NCBI RefSeq assembly: GCF_947496385.1
Contig: NZ_CANMCP010000001.1
Span: forward strand, 496,001-560,000
Direction: 5' to 3'
Length of the DNA: 64,000 bases
From: an uncultured Croceicoccus sp.
GTDB taxonomy: Bacteria > Pseudomonadota > Alphaproteobacteria > Sphingomonadales > Sphingomonadaceae
Shown: in pieces, positions 54,020 to 64,000 of the stretch
Layout: each line of letters begins with the position of its first letter
Numbering within the stretch: the stretch's first letter is position 1
Made by a program: the position numbers and the translations under genes
Notes under the pieces: generated by a model
The model's database searches: none
What the model was told of the DNA's origin: nothing
The model's input: the letters and a program-made list of their open reading frames with translations, nothing else

Positions 54020-54853
54020 TCACCGGATGACGCCGGTCTGATAATCGCGGATCGCCTGCGATATTTCCTCGCGCGTGTTCATGACGAAGGGGCCATGTGC
54101 GACGACCGGCTCGCCGATGGGATCGGCATGGCCATAGAGGATCAGGCACCCGTCGGCGCTTTCGACCTCGACCGTGTCCCCATCGCTTATCCGGGCGAGG
54201 GTGTATTCGGGAACCACCTCGCCGCCGACGGTCGCCGCGCCGCGCACGGTATAGAACAGCACGTTCCGGCCGGCAGGCGCGGGGAAAGTAGCGCGCGTGC
54301 CCGGCTCCATCTCCACCGTCCCGACCACCACCCCGGTCAGTGATTGAACCGGCGCACCGTCCGGCCCCGATACGGGCCGCCATGTCACCCCCGGCGCCAT
54401 CGCGATGTCGGGAATATCCGCCGCGTCCGCGCCGATATAGCCCGGCTCCGTCATCTTCAGCCGGGCGGGCAGGTTGACCCACAATTGCAGGAATTCGACC
54501 GGGCCGCCGCTCTTCTTGAAGCTTTCGGGCGAAAGCTCGGCATGAACGAGACCGCGCCCGGCGGTCATCCATTGCGTGCCGCCGGCCTCGACGATGCTTT
54601 CCCCGGTCGCGCTGTCGCTGTGGGCGAGGCTGCCGGTGATGATGAAGGTCACCGTTTCGAACCCGCGATGGGGATGCGGACCGAAGGGCAGGCCATTGCT
54701 GTTCGGCGGGTAGGTCTGCGGGCCGTGGTGGTTGAGAAACAGGAACGGATCGACCTGCGGCAGGCCGGGGCCGGGCACCGGGCAGCGCGTGACGAGATCG
54801 CCGATATCATCCTGCATCGCGGTGTGGAGCGAGAGGAGGCGCCGCGCGGTCAT
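54020..54853 (-). CDS. Pirin family protein
   Basis: Bicupin protein of 277 aa. The pirin metal ligands are present: two His in FGPHPHRGFETVT and His/Glu in GRGLVHAELSPE. Bacterial pirins are reported as quercetinase-like enzymes or regulators of metabolism; which applies here is unknown. The frame extends upstream but the ATG at 54853 starts the family (MTARRLLSLHTAMQDDIG). Divergent from the glycerol kinase gene. Confidence 0.9.
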   Translation of the reverse strand: MTARRLLSLHTAMQDDIGDLVTRCPVPGPGLPQVDPFLFLNHHGPQTYPPNSNGLPFGPHPHRGFETVTFIITGSLAHSDSATGESIVEAGGTQWMTAGRGLVHAELSPESFKKSGGPVEFLQLWVNLPARLKMTEPGYIGADAADIPDIAMAPGVTWRPVSGPDGAPVQSLTGVVVGTVEMEPGTRATFPAPAGRNVLFYTVRGAATVGGEVVPEYTLARISDGDTVEVESADGCLILYGHADPIGEPVVAHGPFVMNTREEISQAIRDYQTGVIR

Positions 54854-55010
54854 GCGTGCCTCGCGGGGAAGGGGCTTGCGGAAAGGGCGGTGCGCTGCAT
54901 CGTGGATCTCGGCTGTTTGCAAAGTTTGGAAGAGGACGTCCCATCTGGTCGCTCGCCCATGGTTTTCCAAGGTGGGGGGGCGGAGAAATGGCCACGAACC
55001 GCTTGCCCGC

Positions 55011-56552
55011 ATGCGCCCGCGCCGCCATCCTGCGCCAAGGGGAGACGGCACAATCGCAAACGATCATATCCTGGCCATCGATCAGGGCACGACATCCACC
55101 CGCAGCATCGTGTTCGACGCACGCGGCCATGCGGTCGCATCGGCGCAGGTGGAGCATATTCAGCATTACCCCGGCCGCGACAGGGTCGAGCACGATGCGA
55201 TGGAAATCTGGAAGAACGCGCTCGACACCGCGCGCCAGGCGTTGGCGGCGAGTAGGCTTTGCGCCGAGGACATCGCCGCGATCGGCATCGCCAATCAACG
55301 CGAGACCAGCGTGGTGTGGGACCGCGACACGGGAGAACCGATCCACAACGCCATCGTGTGGCAGGACCGGCGCAGCGCCGCCGCCTGCGCACATATGGTC
55401 AAGGACGGACATGGGGCGTGCGTCACCGCGCGCACCGGCCTGCTCATCCACCCTTATTTCAGTGCGACGAAGATCGCCTGGATCCTCGACAATGTCGCCG
55501 GCGCGCGGGAGAGGGCCGAACGCGGCAAGCTGTGCGCAGGCACGATGGACAGTTTCATCCTGTGGCACCTCACCGGCGGGACGGTGCACAAGACCGACAT
55601 CACCAATGCATCGCGCACCATGCTGTTCGACATTCACCGCCAATGCTGGGACGCGGAGCTTTGCCGGATGTTCCGGATACCGATGGCGATATTGCCGGCG
55701 GTCCACGACAATGACCATGCATTCGGCACCACCGCGCCCGGCCTGTTCGAACGGTCCATCCCAATCGCCGGCATGGCGGGGGATCAGCAGGCCGCACTCA
55801 TCGGGCAAACCTGCTTCGAGGCGGGTTCGGTCAAGGCGACCTACGGCACCGGGTGCTTCATGTTGCTGCACACGGGCGATACGCCGGTGACGTCGGGCCA
55901 TCGCCTGCTGACCACGCCGGCGTATCGCATTGCGGGGCGGACCGCCTATGCGCTGGAGGGATCGATCTTCGCGGCGGGTGCGGCGGTGAAATGGCTGCGC
56001 GACGGGGTCGGGCTGATCGAGCGGGCGGGCGATACGCAGGCGCTGGCGCAAAGCGTGCCCGACAGTCACGGGGTTTACATGGTTCCGGCCTTTGCCGGGC
56101 TGGGCGCGCCGCACTGGGACGCGGGCGCGCGGGGGGCGATCTATGGCCTCACGCTCGACACCCGGCCCGCGCATCTGGCGCGTGCCACGCTGGAGGCCGT
56201 GGCGTATCAGACGCTCGATCTCATCACCGCGATGCGCGACGATGGCGGCACGATGCCGCGTGTGCTGCGCATCGACGGGGGGATGGCGGCGAACGACTGG
56301 CTGTGTCAGTTCATCGCCGACGTTGCGGATGTTCCCGTGGACCGGCCGGACGATCTGGAAACGACGGCGCTGGGTGCGGCGTTTCTGGCCGGGCTGGGCG
56401 TGGGGCTGTGGCCCGATCTCGCCTCGCTCGCCCATGTGCGGCGGCGCGAGCGTGCGTTTCAGCCGAACATGAAGGCCGACTTGCGCGCCGCCCGCATCGA
56501 GGGCTGGCACGATGCGGTGGCACGCACGCGATCGCGGCAGGCCGGAACGTAA
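55011..56552 (+). CDS. glpK: Glycerol kinase
   Basis: FGGY-family kinase phosphorylating glycerol to glycerol 3-phosphate with ATP. Motifs: ILAIDQGTTSTRSIVFDA near the start, GMAGDQQAALIGQ, YGTGCFMLLHTG and GLGAPHWDAGARG. From the first in-frame ATG (55011) it has 513 aa, but the family start is about 14 residues later. There GGGGAGACGGCACA ends exactly at an ATC (55053) followed by ANDHILAIDQ, giving 499 aa, the usual GlpK length. ATC may be the real, rare start codon or a mutated ATG. No glycerol transporter or dehydrogenase genes are adjacent. Confidence 0.9.
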   Translation: MRPRRHPAPRGDGTIANDHILAIDQGTTSTRSIVFDARGHAVASAQVEHIQHYPGRDRVEHDAMEIWKNALDTARQALAASRLCAEDIAAIGIANQRETSVVWDRDTGEPIHNAIVWQDRRSAAACAHMVKDGHGACVTARTGLLIHPYFSATKIAWILDNVAGARERAERGKLCAGTMDSFILWHLTGGTVHKTDITNASRTMLFDIHRQCWDAELCRMFRIPMAILPAVHDNDHAFGTTAPGLFERSIPIAGMAGDQQAALIGQTCFEAGSVKATYGTGCFMLLHTGDTPVTSGHRLLTTPAYRIAGRTAYALEGSIFAAGAAVKWLRDGVGLIERAGDTQALAQSVPDSHGVYMVPAFAGLGAPHWDAGARGAIYGLTLDTRPAHLARATLEAVAYQTLDLITAMRDDGGTMPRVLRIDGGMAANDWLCQFIADVADVPVDRPDDLETTALGAAFLAGLGVGLWPDLASLAHVRRRERAFQPNMKADLRAARIEGWHDAVARTRSRQAGT

Positions 56553-56568
56553 GGCCGAGACGTAACAA

Positions 56569-56599
56569 GGGCGCGCGGAGCGAATGGCTCCGCGCGCCC
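56569..56599. terminator. Perfect hairpin between glpK and acyl-CoA dehydrogenase
   Basis: Thirteen-base arms 56569-56581 and 56587-56599 (GGGCGCGCGGAGC and complement) with a five-base loop, between two convergent genes. No T run, but position and strength suggest a shared transcription end. Confidence 0.6.
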
Positions 56600-56657
56600 G
56601 CGACGCGAAGGTCAGGGGCCTCCGCGCCGAATGACAGGCACCGTCAGACAGCCGCGT

Positions 56658-58454
56658 TCAGAACGCGTCGGCCTGCATCGCCATCATGGAATCCTTGCCG
56701 CTCTTGATGGCGAGGAATTTCGCCGTCACCTCGGGCAGGACGCGGTCCATGAAGAAGCGCGCGCTATTGAGCTTGTTCTTGTAGAACTCCGCATCGCCCG
56801 TTGCCTCGGCGAGCCGTTCGGTCGCGATCTTCGCCGATTTGAGGAAGCAATAGCCCATGCCGACAAGGCCCAGCATGCGAAGGTAATCGGTCGCCGCGGC
56901 GCCTGCTTCCTCTGGATCCTTCATGCCCTTTTGCGCAATGGTGCCGGTGGTGAGCTGCAACGCGCCGAACGCCTGCTGCATCCCGCCGACCATCCCGGCC
57001 AGAAGCTTGTCATCCGTGCCGGCCATATCCTCCAGAAGGTTGGACACCGCATGGAAGAACGGGCGCATGTTGCGGCCCATCCGGTCCGGCATCTTGCGCC
57101 CGACGAGGTCGAGAGCCTGAATGCCGTTGGTGCCTTCGTAGATCTGCGCAATGCGGGCGTCGCGCACGAATTGCTCCACGCCCGATTCCACGATGTAGCC
57201 GTGCCCGCCATAGGTCTGAATGCCCATGTTGGCCGCATCGAAGGCAAGGTCGGTGAACAGCGCCTTCACCACCGGCGTCATCAGCGCGACGAAATCGGTC
57301 GCGCGGGCCTTCACCTCCGGATCGTCGGCATGCTCGCTCGCGTCGAGCGCACGCGACGTCCATTGACCCAGCGCGCGGCACCCTTCGGCATAGACGCGCA
57401 TGGTCATCAGCATGCGGCGCACGTCGGGATGCACGATGATGGGGTCGGCGGCCTGATCGGGGTTCTTCGCACCCGAAAGGCTGCGGCCCTGAATGCGGTC
57501 CTTCGCGTAGTAGACCGCGGACTGATACGCGATTTCATTGATGCCGAGCCCCTGGATACCGACCGAGAGCCGTTCCTGGTTCATCATGGTGAACATCGCG
57601 GCCAGCCCCTTGTTCGGCTTGCCCACGAGCCAGCCCTTCGACCCGTCGAAATTCAGCTGACAGGTGGCGGACGCCTTGAGGCCCATCTTGTGCTCGATCG
57701 CGGAGACGGACACGCCATTGGACGGCCCGATGCGGTTTTCCTCGTCGACCTGGTATTTCGGCACGAGGAACAGGCTGATGCCCTTCACGCCCTTCGGCGC
57801 ATCGGGCAGGCGGGCCAGCACGAGATGGATGATATTGTCGGTGAGGTCGTGATCGCCGGACGAGATGAATATCTTCGCCCCGGTGACGTTGTAGCTGCCG
57901 TCCTCGTTCGGTTCCGCCTTCGTGCGCAGCATGCCGAGGTCGGTGCCGCAATGCGATTCCGTCAGACACATCGTGCCCGACCATTCGCCGCTCACCATCT
58001 TGGGCAGATATTTCTGCTTCAGCGTGTCGGAGCCGTGCGCCTCCAGCGCGGTGGTCGCGCCGTGGGTGAGGCCGGGATACAGGCTGAACGACAGGTTGGT
58101 CGCGCAGATCATCTCCTCGACCAGCTTGTTGATCCGTTCGGGAAGGCCCTGTCCGCCCCACTCGGGGTCGGAGGCGAGCGCGGCCCATCCGGCCTCGACG
58201 AACTGATCGTAGGCGTCCTTGAACCCCTTGGGCGTGCGGACCACCCCGTTTTCGAGCGTGCAACCTTCGTGGTCGCCGCTGGCGTTGAGGGGGAGGAGGA
58301 TGTCGCGCGTTGTCTTCGCCGCCTCGTCGAGGATGGCGTTCAGCAGGTCATCGTCGAAATCGGCATGCTTGGCGATCCCGCCGAAACCGTCGTCGGTGAA
58401 CAATTCGTGCAACACGAAACGCATGTCGCGAAGGGGTGCTTCATAAGTCTGCAT
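56658..58454 (-). CDS. Acyl-CoA dehydrogenase (FadE-like)
   Basis: FAD-dependent dehydrogenase of 598 aa, longer than classical ACADs because of a C-terminal extension domain (from about 470) found in the bacterial fatty-acid type. Conserved segments: MCLTESHCGTDLGMLRT (FAD/substrate region), ITGAKIFIS-like NVTGAKIFISSGDHD, QTYGGHGYIVESGVEQFVRD and RIAQIYEGTNGIQALDL (the catalytic Glu is the E of YEGTN in this clade or nearby). It starts 10 bases after the FadB-like stop. Third gene of the beta-oxidation operon. Confidence 0.92.
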   Translation of the reverse strand: MQTYEAPLRDMRFVLHELFTDDGFGGIAKHADFDDDLLNAILDEAAKTTRDILLPLNASGDHEGCTLENGVVRTPKGFKDAYDQFVEAGWAALASDPEWGGQGLPERINKLVEEMICATNLSFSLYPGLTHGATTALEAHGSDTLKQKYLPKMVSGEWSGTMCLTESHCGTDLGMLRTKAEPNEDGSYNVTGAKIFISSGDHDLTDNIIHLVLARLPDAPKGVKGISLFLVPKYQVDEENRIGPSNGVSVSAIEHKMGLKASATCQLNFDGSKGWLVGKPNKGLAAMFTMMNQERLSVGIQGLGINEIAYQSAVYYAKDRIQGRSLSGAKNPDQAADPIIVHPDVRRMLMTMRVYAEGCRALGQWTSRALDASEHADDPEVKARATDFVALMTPVVKALFTDLAFDAANMGIQTYGGHGYIVESGVEQFVRDARIAQIYEGTNGIQALDLVGRKMPDRMGRNMRPFFHAVSNLLEDMAGTDDKLLAGMVGGMQQAFGALQLTTGTIAQKGMKDPEEAGAAATDYLRMLGLVGMGYCFLKSAKIATERLAEATGDAEFYKNKLNSARFFMDRVLPEVTAKFLAIKSGKDSMMAMQADAF

Positions 58455-58464
58455 GGTCGTTTCC

Positions 58465-60788
58465 TTAGTTGCGCAGGGGCTTGCCGGTTTCGAGCATATG
58501 CTCGACCCGGGCCTGCGTGCGGGGGTCGCGCACGCATTCCATGAATGCCTCGCGCTCCAGCTTGAGCAGCTGGTCTTCGCTGACCTCGTCCTGCATGTCG
58601 GTGTCGCCCCCGGTCAGCACGTGGGCTAGCCGCTTGGCCACGACCGTATCGTAATCGGTCGCAACGCCTTTCTTGTGAAAATCGCTGACGGCGAGATCCA
58701 CCGCCGCGCGGCCGGTATCGCCCGGCAGGCGATACACCGGCTTCTCCGGCGGGGTGTAGCCATCGACAAGCGACAAGGCTTTCGCCTTCGCATCGGCGAG
58801 CAGGCGGTCCCTGTTCATGGTGATGACGTCGTCGGGGCGCAGGAACGCCATTTCCTTCGCCTGCGCCGCCGATTTGGCGACCTGCGCGGTGGAAATCGTC
58901 TCGAACGCCTTGGACAGGGCGGGCATCGGGCCGCGCGGCATTTTCGGGCTGTTCATCAGGCGGGAGAGATATTCGCCATTGCCGCCCCATCCGGGGACCA
59001 GCCCGACGCCGCATTCGACAAGCCCGGTATAGGTTTCGGCATGTGCCTGCACCGCGTCGGAATGCATCAGGATCTCGCACCCGCCGCCAAGCGCCAGCCC
59101 GGCCGGCGCCGACACCACGGGGAAGGGCGCGTATTTCAGCGCCTTGTACGCATCCTGTCCGGCGCGGATCAGCTTGTCGATCTCGCTCCACGCCGCGATA
59201 TTCACCGCGAACATGGCAAGGCCGAGATTGGCGCCGACGGAAAAATTGCTGCCTTCGTTATAGATGACGAGCGCCTTGCGCCCATCGCGGACCATGCCGA
59301 TGGCCTTGCCGATCATCTTCATGACCTGTTCGTCCAGCGCGTTCATCTTCGCTGTAAATTCGAGCGCGAGAACACCGTCGCCAATGTCCCAGATCGCCGC
59401 CGAACCGTTCTTGGCCAGCGGTTTGGAGGCAAGCTTGATATCTTCAAGCAGGAGCACGCCCTCGGGCCGCACGATGTCGCGATATTCGCCCTCGGCCGTC
59501 AGATATTGCCGCTTGCCATCCTCGATCCGGTAGAACGGACGGTCGCCCGCCACGTCGAGGATTTTGGGCACGTCGCGCCCTTCCTCGCGCAGGCGTTTCG
59601 CGAGATAGCCGGGGCCGAGCCGGTCGATCAGTTCGAACGGACCGTGCTTCCAGTTATATCCGAGCTTCATCGCATCGTCGATCGCGACGACATTGTCCGC
59701 GGCCTCGCCCACCAGCATGGCGGAATAGGACAGCACGTGGCCCAGCAATTCCCACGCATAGCGCCCGATCTTCCCGTCGAGCGAGACGAGCGCGGTGAGG
59801 TCCTTCTGCGCATGCTTCGGCACGCTGGCGGGACGCGCGGCGCGATATTCGCCGCTTTCCAGATCGATGGCGTATTTCTCACGGCCCCCGCCCGTCGCCT
59901 TTTTCAGCGTGTAGAAACCGCCCTTGCCCTTGCGGCCGGTAAAGCCGTCGGCGATCATCTTCTCGATCAGCGGCATGTCGCGCACCGTGTCGAAATAGGG
60001 GTCGCCTTGCGGAAGCGTGCTCGACAGGCTTTGCGACAGCAGCGGCATCAGGTCGATGCCGATGAGGTCGAGCAGGCCGAAAATGCCGGTCTTGGGCACG
60101 CCCATCGGGCGGCCGCCGATGGCGTCGGCTTCCTCCACCGTGATGCCCTGATCCATCGCGGCATTCACGGCGAGCGCGAGCCAGTAGGTGCCGATGCGAT
60201 TGGCGATGAAGCCGGGCGTGTCCTTTGCCGCGACGACGGTCTTGCCCATCTTGCGGTCGAGGAAATCGGACACCTTGTCGGCGGTGGCGGCGTCGGTCGC
60301 CTTGCCGCGCACGACCTCCACCAGCCGCATGTAGCGCGGCGGGTTGAAGAAATGGGTGATGAGGAAATCGCGGCGGAACTGCTCGTCCATGCCATCGACC
60401 AGGTTTTCCAGCGGAATGGTCGAGGTGTTGGACGACACCGCGGTCCCGGCCTTTTTCACCCCGGCGATCCTGGCATAGAGCTTCTGCTTGATGTCGAGCC
60501 GTTCGACGATCGCCTCCACGACCCAGTCGCACTCGGCGATCCGGTCGAGGTGGTCGTCGATATTGCCGGTCTCGACCAGCTTTGCCGCCGATTTCGTCAT
60601 GAACGGAGCGGGGTCGGCCTTGAGCATCTTTGCCACCGCACCCTCGGCAATGGCGTTGCGATTGGCCTCGCCGTCCTTCACGATGTCGAGCAGGAGCACC
60701 GGCACGCCCGCATTGGCGATTTGCGCCGCGATCCCCGCGCCCATGGTGCCCGCGCCGATGACACAGACCTTGTTGATTTGTTCAGCCA

Positions 60789-60792
<4 letters not shown>
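58465..60792 (-). CDS. 3-hydroxyacyl-CoA dehydrogenase / enoyl-CoA hydratase fusion
   Basis: Bifunctional beta-oxidation enzyme of 775 aa. NAD-binding 3-hydroxyacyl-CoA dehydrogenase comes first (VCVIGAGTMGAGIAAQIANA; HFFNPPRYMRLVEVV), followed by its C-terminal repeats, then the crotonase domain (about 490-700; PVVSAPAGLALGGGCEI and GLVECGVGLVPGWGGN). This order is the reverse of E. coli FadB and like Bacillus FadN. The open frame extends upstream into the thiolase gene; ATG 60792 overlaps the thiolase stop (ATGA). Confidence 0.93.
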
Positions 60793-61925
<1,133 letters not shown>

Positions 61926-62005
61926 TGCATTTCCTCTCTTTGATCCGAACTCGTGGCACACGGGTCGGCGGGGTTTCTCCGCTTGCTAACCAATGCGTCG
62001 TATGC

Positions 62006-62020
62006 TTACCCTATAGGTAA
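62006..62020. promoter_or_regulatory. Palindrome between beta-oxidation operon and merR gene
   Basis: TTACC-CTATA-GGTAA is a perfect 5-5-5 inverted repeat in the divergent region, of the kind bound by MerR-family dimers. TTGCTA lies at 61984-61989 in the plus orientation, and the palindrome follows it at roughly -10 distance. Likely operator of the adjacent regulator; inference. Confidence 0.5.
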
Positions 62021-62167
62021 ACCATCAGGGCAGGGTTTTTCAACCCCCCACTTTTACGGAGAATGGCCATCGTAAAACACGCCTTTCCAAACGGCTCGCG
62101 ACCCTGCAACAAGGCAACGGACGGGATCGGACGCGGGTTCCGGTATGCGGGAGAGGGGAACGAAAGC

Positions 62168-62554
62168 TTGGCCGACACCAATCCACTGCGCGGCATTCAG
62201 GATGTCGCCGACAGTCTGGGCGTGACGACGCGCACGCTGCGCTTTTACGAGGACAAGGGGCTGGTGCAGCCGGTCCGCGTCGGGGGCACGCGCGTGTATG
62301 CCCGCCGCGATGTCGCGCGCCTGCAACTGATCCTGCGGGGCAAGCGGCTGGGTTTCTCGCTCCGGGAGATCGAGGAATTTCTCGATCTGTACGACGCCGA
62401 TCCGCAACATGTCGAACAGATGCGCCGGCTCGCCGAACGCTGCGCCGAAAGGGTCGAGGAGCTCGAGGCGCAGCGCGTCGCACTCGATCAGACGCTGCGC
62501 GAACTGAAGGAAATGGAGAAGCAGGCCCGCGCCCGCATACCCGAGGGGGAGTGA
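62168..62554 (+). CDS. MerR-family transcriptional regulator
   Basis: Regulator of about 128 aa: winged helix at the N-terminus (IQDVADSLGVTTRTLRFYED, then KGLVQPVRVGGTRVYARRDV), LQLILRGKRLGFSLREIEEF and a C-terminal dimerisation coiled coil (AERCAERVEELEAQRVALDQ). No metal-binding Cys set, so an organic effector such as acyl-CoA is likely. An ATG at 62063 would add 35 residues unlike MerR proteins and has poor spacing; the TTG at 62168 has GAGAGGGG nine bases upstream, so I chose it. Divergent from the beta-oxidation operon and presumably its regulator. Confidence 0.85.
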   Translation: MADTNPLRGIQDVADSLGVTTRTLRFYEDKGLVQPVRVGGTRVYARRDVARLQLILRGKRLGFSLREIEEFLDLYDADPQHVEQMRRLAERCAERVEELEAQRVALDQTLRELKEMEKQARARIPEGE

Positions 62555-62564
62555 CGCCCGCGGT

Positions 62565-63431
62565 TCACGTAGTCCGCCGTCCATGCTTCGTATCGGTGGG
62601 GCGGCCCATAACCAGCTCGCTCTCCAGATAGGCGACGAGCGCGGCGTAATAATCGTTGAGGAAAGCGGCGTCGTCCTCGCCATCGTCGGGGATTTCCGCC
62701 TTGGCCCGGATGGTGGCGGCGACGCGCGAAATGCTGTCCTCCCGCCCCTGGCGCAGCACTTTTTCGAGCGTCTGCAATTCATATATCCCGTAAAGCCGGA
62801 GCGCGCGTTCGTCGAAATGGCGCCGTGGCCCGGCATCCTGCGTCGCGGCGAGATCGGGCAGCAGCCGGGCCTCGGGCACATGCACCACCCATGTCCCGGC
62901 GAGCAGGTCGCCGATCCGCATCCGGTCGCGATTGAGCAGCGGGAAAAACAGGAAAAGCCCGCTCCACGCGAGGCCAAGCAGGCCGATCAGCGCGTCGAGA
63001 TCGCTCGTCGCGGCCTCCACCGCCAAAAATTGCAGGGGGAGAAACACCTCGATCTCGCGCATGGCATTGCGCACGACGACCGCCCCGCCGGTGAGCCGGG
63101 CACCGTCGCGCGCCACCACGCGCAGCTTCATCAGCCGTTTGCCCGGCGTCGCGCCGCGCTGACCGCTCTCGAACCCGATGAACCAGAAATTGCGGAGCAG
63201 GAAGAACCCGATCAGCCAGATGATCGCCGCCGCTTCGCCGCCGCCGCCCGACAACACCGCCGAGGCCAGGATCGTCAGGGTGATGAGCGCCACCACGATG
63301 ATCGCGGCATCGATGGCAAAGGCGATCGCACGCTCCGACCCGCCCGCGAGCCGCAGGCGCAGGTTCACCCCCTCCGGCGTGACGAAATCGCGGGTGCGCG
63401 AGCGATGGCGATGGGGGCGGGTCAGGCTCAT
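62565..63431 (-). CDS. RDD family membrane protein
   Basis: Protein of 288 aa with an RDD domain: Arg/Asp-rich entries GGSERAIAFAIDAAIIV and QRGATPGKRLMKLRVVARDG, three or four membrane helices and NRDRMRIGDLLAGTWVV. A soluble C-terminal tail follows (about 195-288). Its start overlaps the SpoIIM gene stop by ATGA. RDD and SpoIIM genes occur together with DUF58 and MoxR genes in many Proteobacteria, a set of unknown function linked to envelope or stress; those partners would lie beyond the window. Confidence 0.9.
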   Translation of the reverse strand: MSLTRPHRHRSRTRDFVTPEGVNLRLRLAGGSERAIAFAIDAAIIVVALITLTILASAVLSGGGGEAAAIIWLIGFFLLRNFWFIGFESGQRGATPGKRLMKLRVVARDGARLTGGAVVVRNAMREIEVFLPLQFLAVEAATSDLDALIGLLGLAWSGLFLFFPLLNRDRMRIGDLLAGTWVVHVPEARLLPDLAATQDAGPRRHFDERALRLYGIYELQTLEKVLRQGREDSISRVAATIRAKAEIPDDGEDDAAFLNDYYAALVAYLESELVMGRPTDTKHGRRTT

Positions 63432-64000
63432 CGCCGTTCGGCGTCCCCACGCCGCCAGAGGTAGAAATAGCCCGTCCAGAGCAGCAGCATCCCCGCCGCA
63501 ATGGCATAGCGCGCGCCATCTGCGGTCACGAGCTGCCGCCCGATCCCTTCGAGCGCGCCGGCCACGATGAGCATGATGACCACCCCGCCCATGACCGGCC
63601 CGGCGGTGCGTCCGGCCACAACCGCGGCATCCATACGCCGCATCCCGCCGGGAAAGGCGATCGCGCGCCCGATGCGGAACCCCGCCGCCCCGGCAAGCAG
63701 AATCGCGAACAGCTCGGTCGTGCCATGGATCATCAGCCAGCCGGTCAGCTCGAACGCCAGCCCCGCCTTTGCATAGACGGCATAGAACGCGCCGAGGATC
63801 ATCCCGTTATAAAGCAGCAGCAAGGCCGTCGGCGCACCGAAGGCGAAGCCAAGCGCGAAGCAGAACAGCGCCACCTGCGAATTATGGGTGAGGAGATAGG
63901 CGGCGAACACGCTCAACCCGTCCTGCTGCCGGGTGTAGAGCGCGGCGCGCAGCACCTCGGCCGAGGCGCCGGGATTGCGCCCTCCCGCAAGCCCTTCGGG
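63428..64000 (-). CDS. SpoIIM-family (stage II sporulation protein M-like) membrane protein, partial
   Basis: The frame is open to the window edge, so the N-terminus is missing; about 190 residues are visible. Several membrane helices (for example VALFCFALGFAFGAPTALLL, LFAILLAGAAGFRIGRAIAF), and the HGTTELFAIL segment typical of the SpoIIM/DUF95 family, whose His-Gly...Glu is conserved. Not related to sporulation in this organism. Overlaps the RDD gene by ATGA. Confidence 0.85.
   Translation of the reverse strand, partial: PEGLAGGRNPGASAEVLRAALYTRQQDGLSVFAAYLLTHNSQVALFCFALGFAFGAPTALLLLYNGMILGAFYAVYAKAGLAFELTGWLMIHGTTELFAILLAGAAGFRIGRAIAFPGGMRRMDAAVVAGRTAGPVMGGVVIMLIVAGALEGIGRQLVTADGARYAIAAGMLLLWTGYFYLWRRGDAERR

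Overview
The window is GC-rich, densely packed DNA that reads like a chromosome segment of an alphaproteobacterium of the order Sphingomonadales (Sphingomonas / Erythrobacter-like). The evidence is gene content: S9 dipeptidyl peptidase, a UrcA-family protein, TonB receptor, DUF4402 pilus system, Brp/Blh carotene oxygenase, frequent 4-nt ATGA gene overlaps and few operon-scale mobile features. I saw no insertion sequence, prophage, CRISPR array or rRNA; there is one tRNA (Gln, UUG).

Layout. 0-5 kb: the end of an unidentified gene with its terminator, an S9 peptidase, branched-chain aminotransferase, a DNA topoisomerase IB and tRNA-Gln. 5-12 kb: a complete non-phosphorylative pentose (arabinose/xylose, Weimberg-type) pathway to 2-oxoglutarate: lactonase on the minus strand, then dehydratase, aldehyde dehydrogenase, AraD1-like dehydratase, Gfo/Idh sugar dehydrogenase and a GntR regulator, divergent from a shared promoter region. 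12-17 kb: quinone oxidoreductase, a periplasmic-sensor diguanylate cyclase and a 3-oxoadipyl-CoA-type thiolase. 17-19 kb: a light-energy operon: a DTG-motif proton-pump rhodopsin with a histidine on helix B, the beta-carotene cleaving enzyme that makes its retinal, and a GST. 19-22 kb: a GAF-PAS-PAS-GGDEF-EAL gene broken by one frameshift. 22-26 kb: a 1225-aa secreted ExeM/NucH-type nuclease behind a candidate Pho box. 26-31 kb: a DUF4402 chaperone-usher pilus operon whose usher also carries a one-base frameshift. 31-35 kb: fatty acid hydroxylase and a hybrid kinase / LuxR-type response regulator pair.

35-51 kb is the most interesting region. A minus-strand operon encodes an ABC transporter, a NikR-like ribbon-helix-helix regulator without most nickel ligands, two DUF1989 proteins, a urea/guanidine carboxylase and allophanate hydrolase; this is the gene set known for guanidine assimilation. 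Diverging from it are two metallo-beta-lactamase-fold proteins and a YncE-like lipoprotein, followed by a TonB receptor. Three near-identical inverted repeats (TATTAC/TAATAC-N14-GTAATA) lie before the regulator gene, in the divergent intergenic region and before the TonB receptor; two of them overlap recognisable promoters. I infer one regulon joining outer-membrane uptake, periplasmic hydrolase-like proteins, inner-membrane import and nitrogen release from a guanidine- or urea-type compound.

51-64 kb: TPR sulfotransferase, UrcA protein, an exported hypothetical protein, pirin, glycerol kinase with an apparent ATC start, a beta-oxidation operon (acyl-CoA dehydrogenase, FadB-like, FadA-like) divergent from a MerR regulator, and the start of an RDD/SpoIIM operon running off the window. 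All identifications are from reading the translations; no database search was run.
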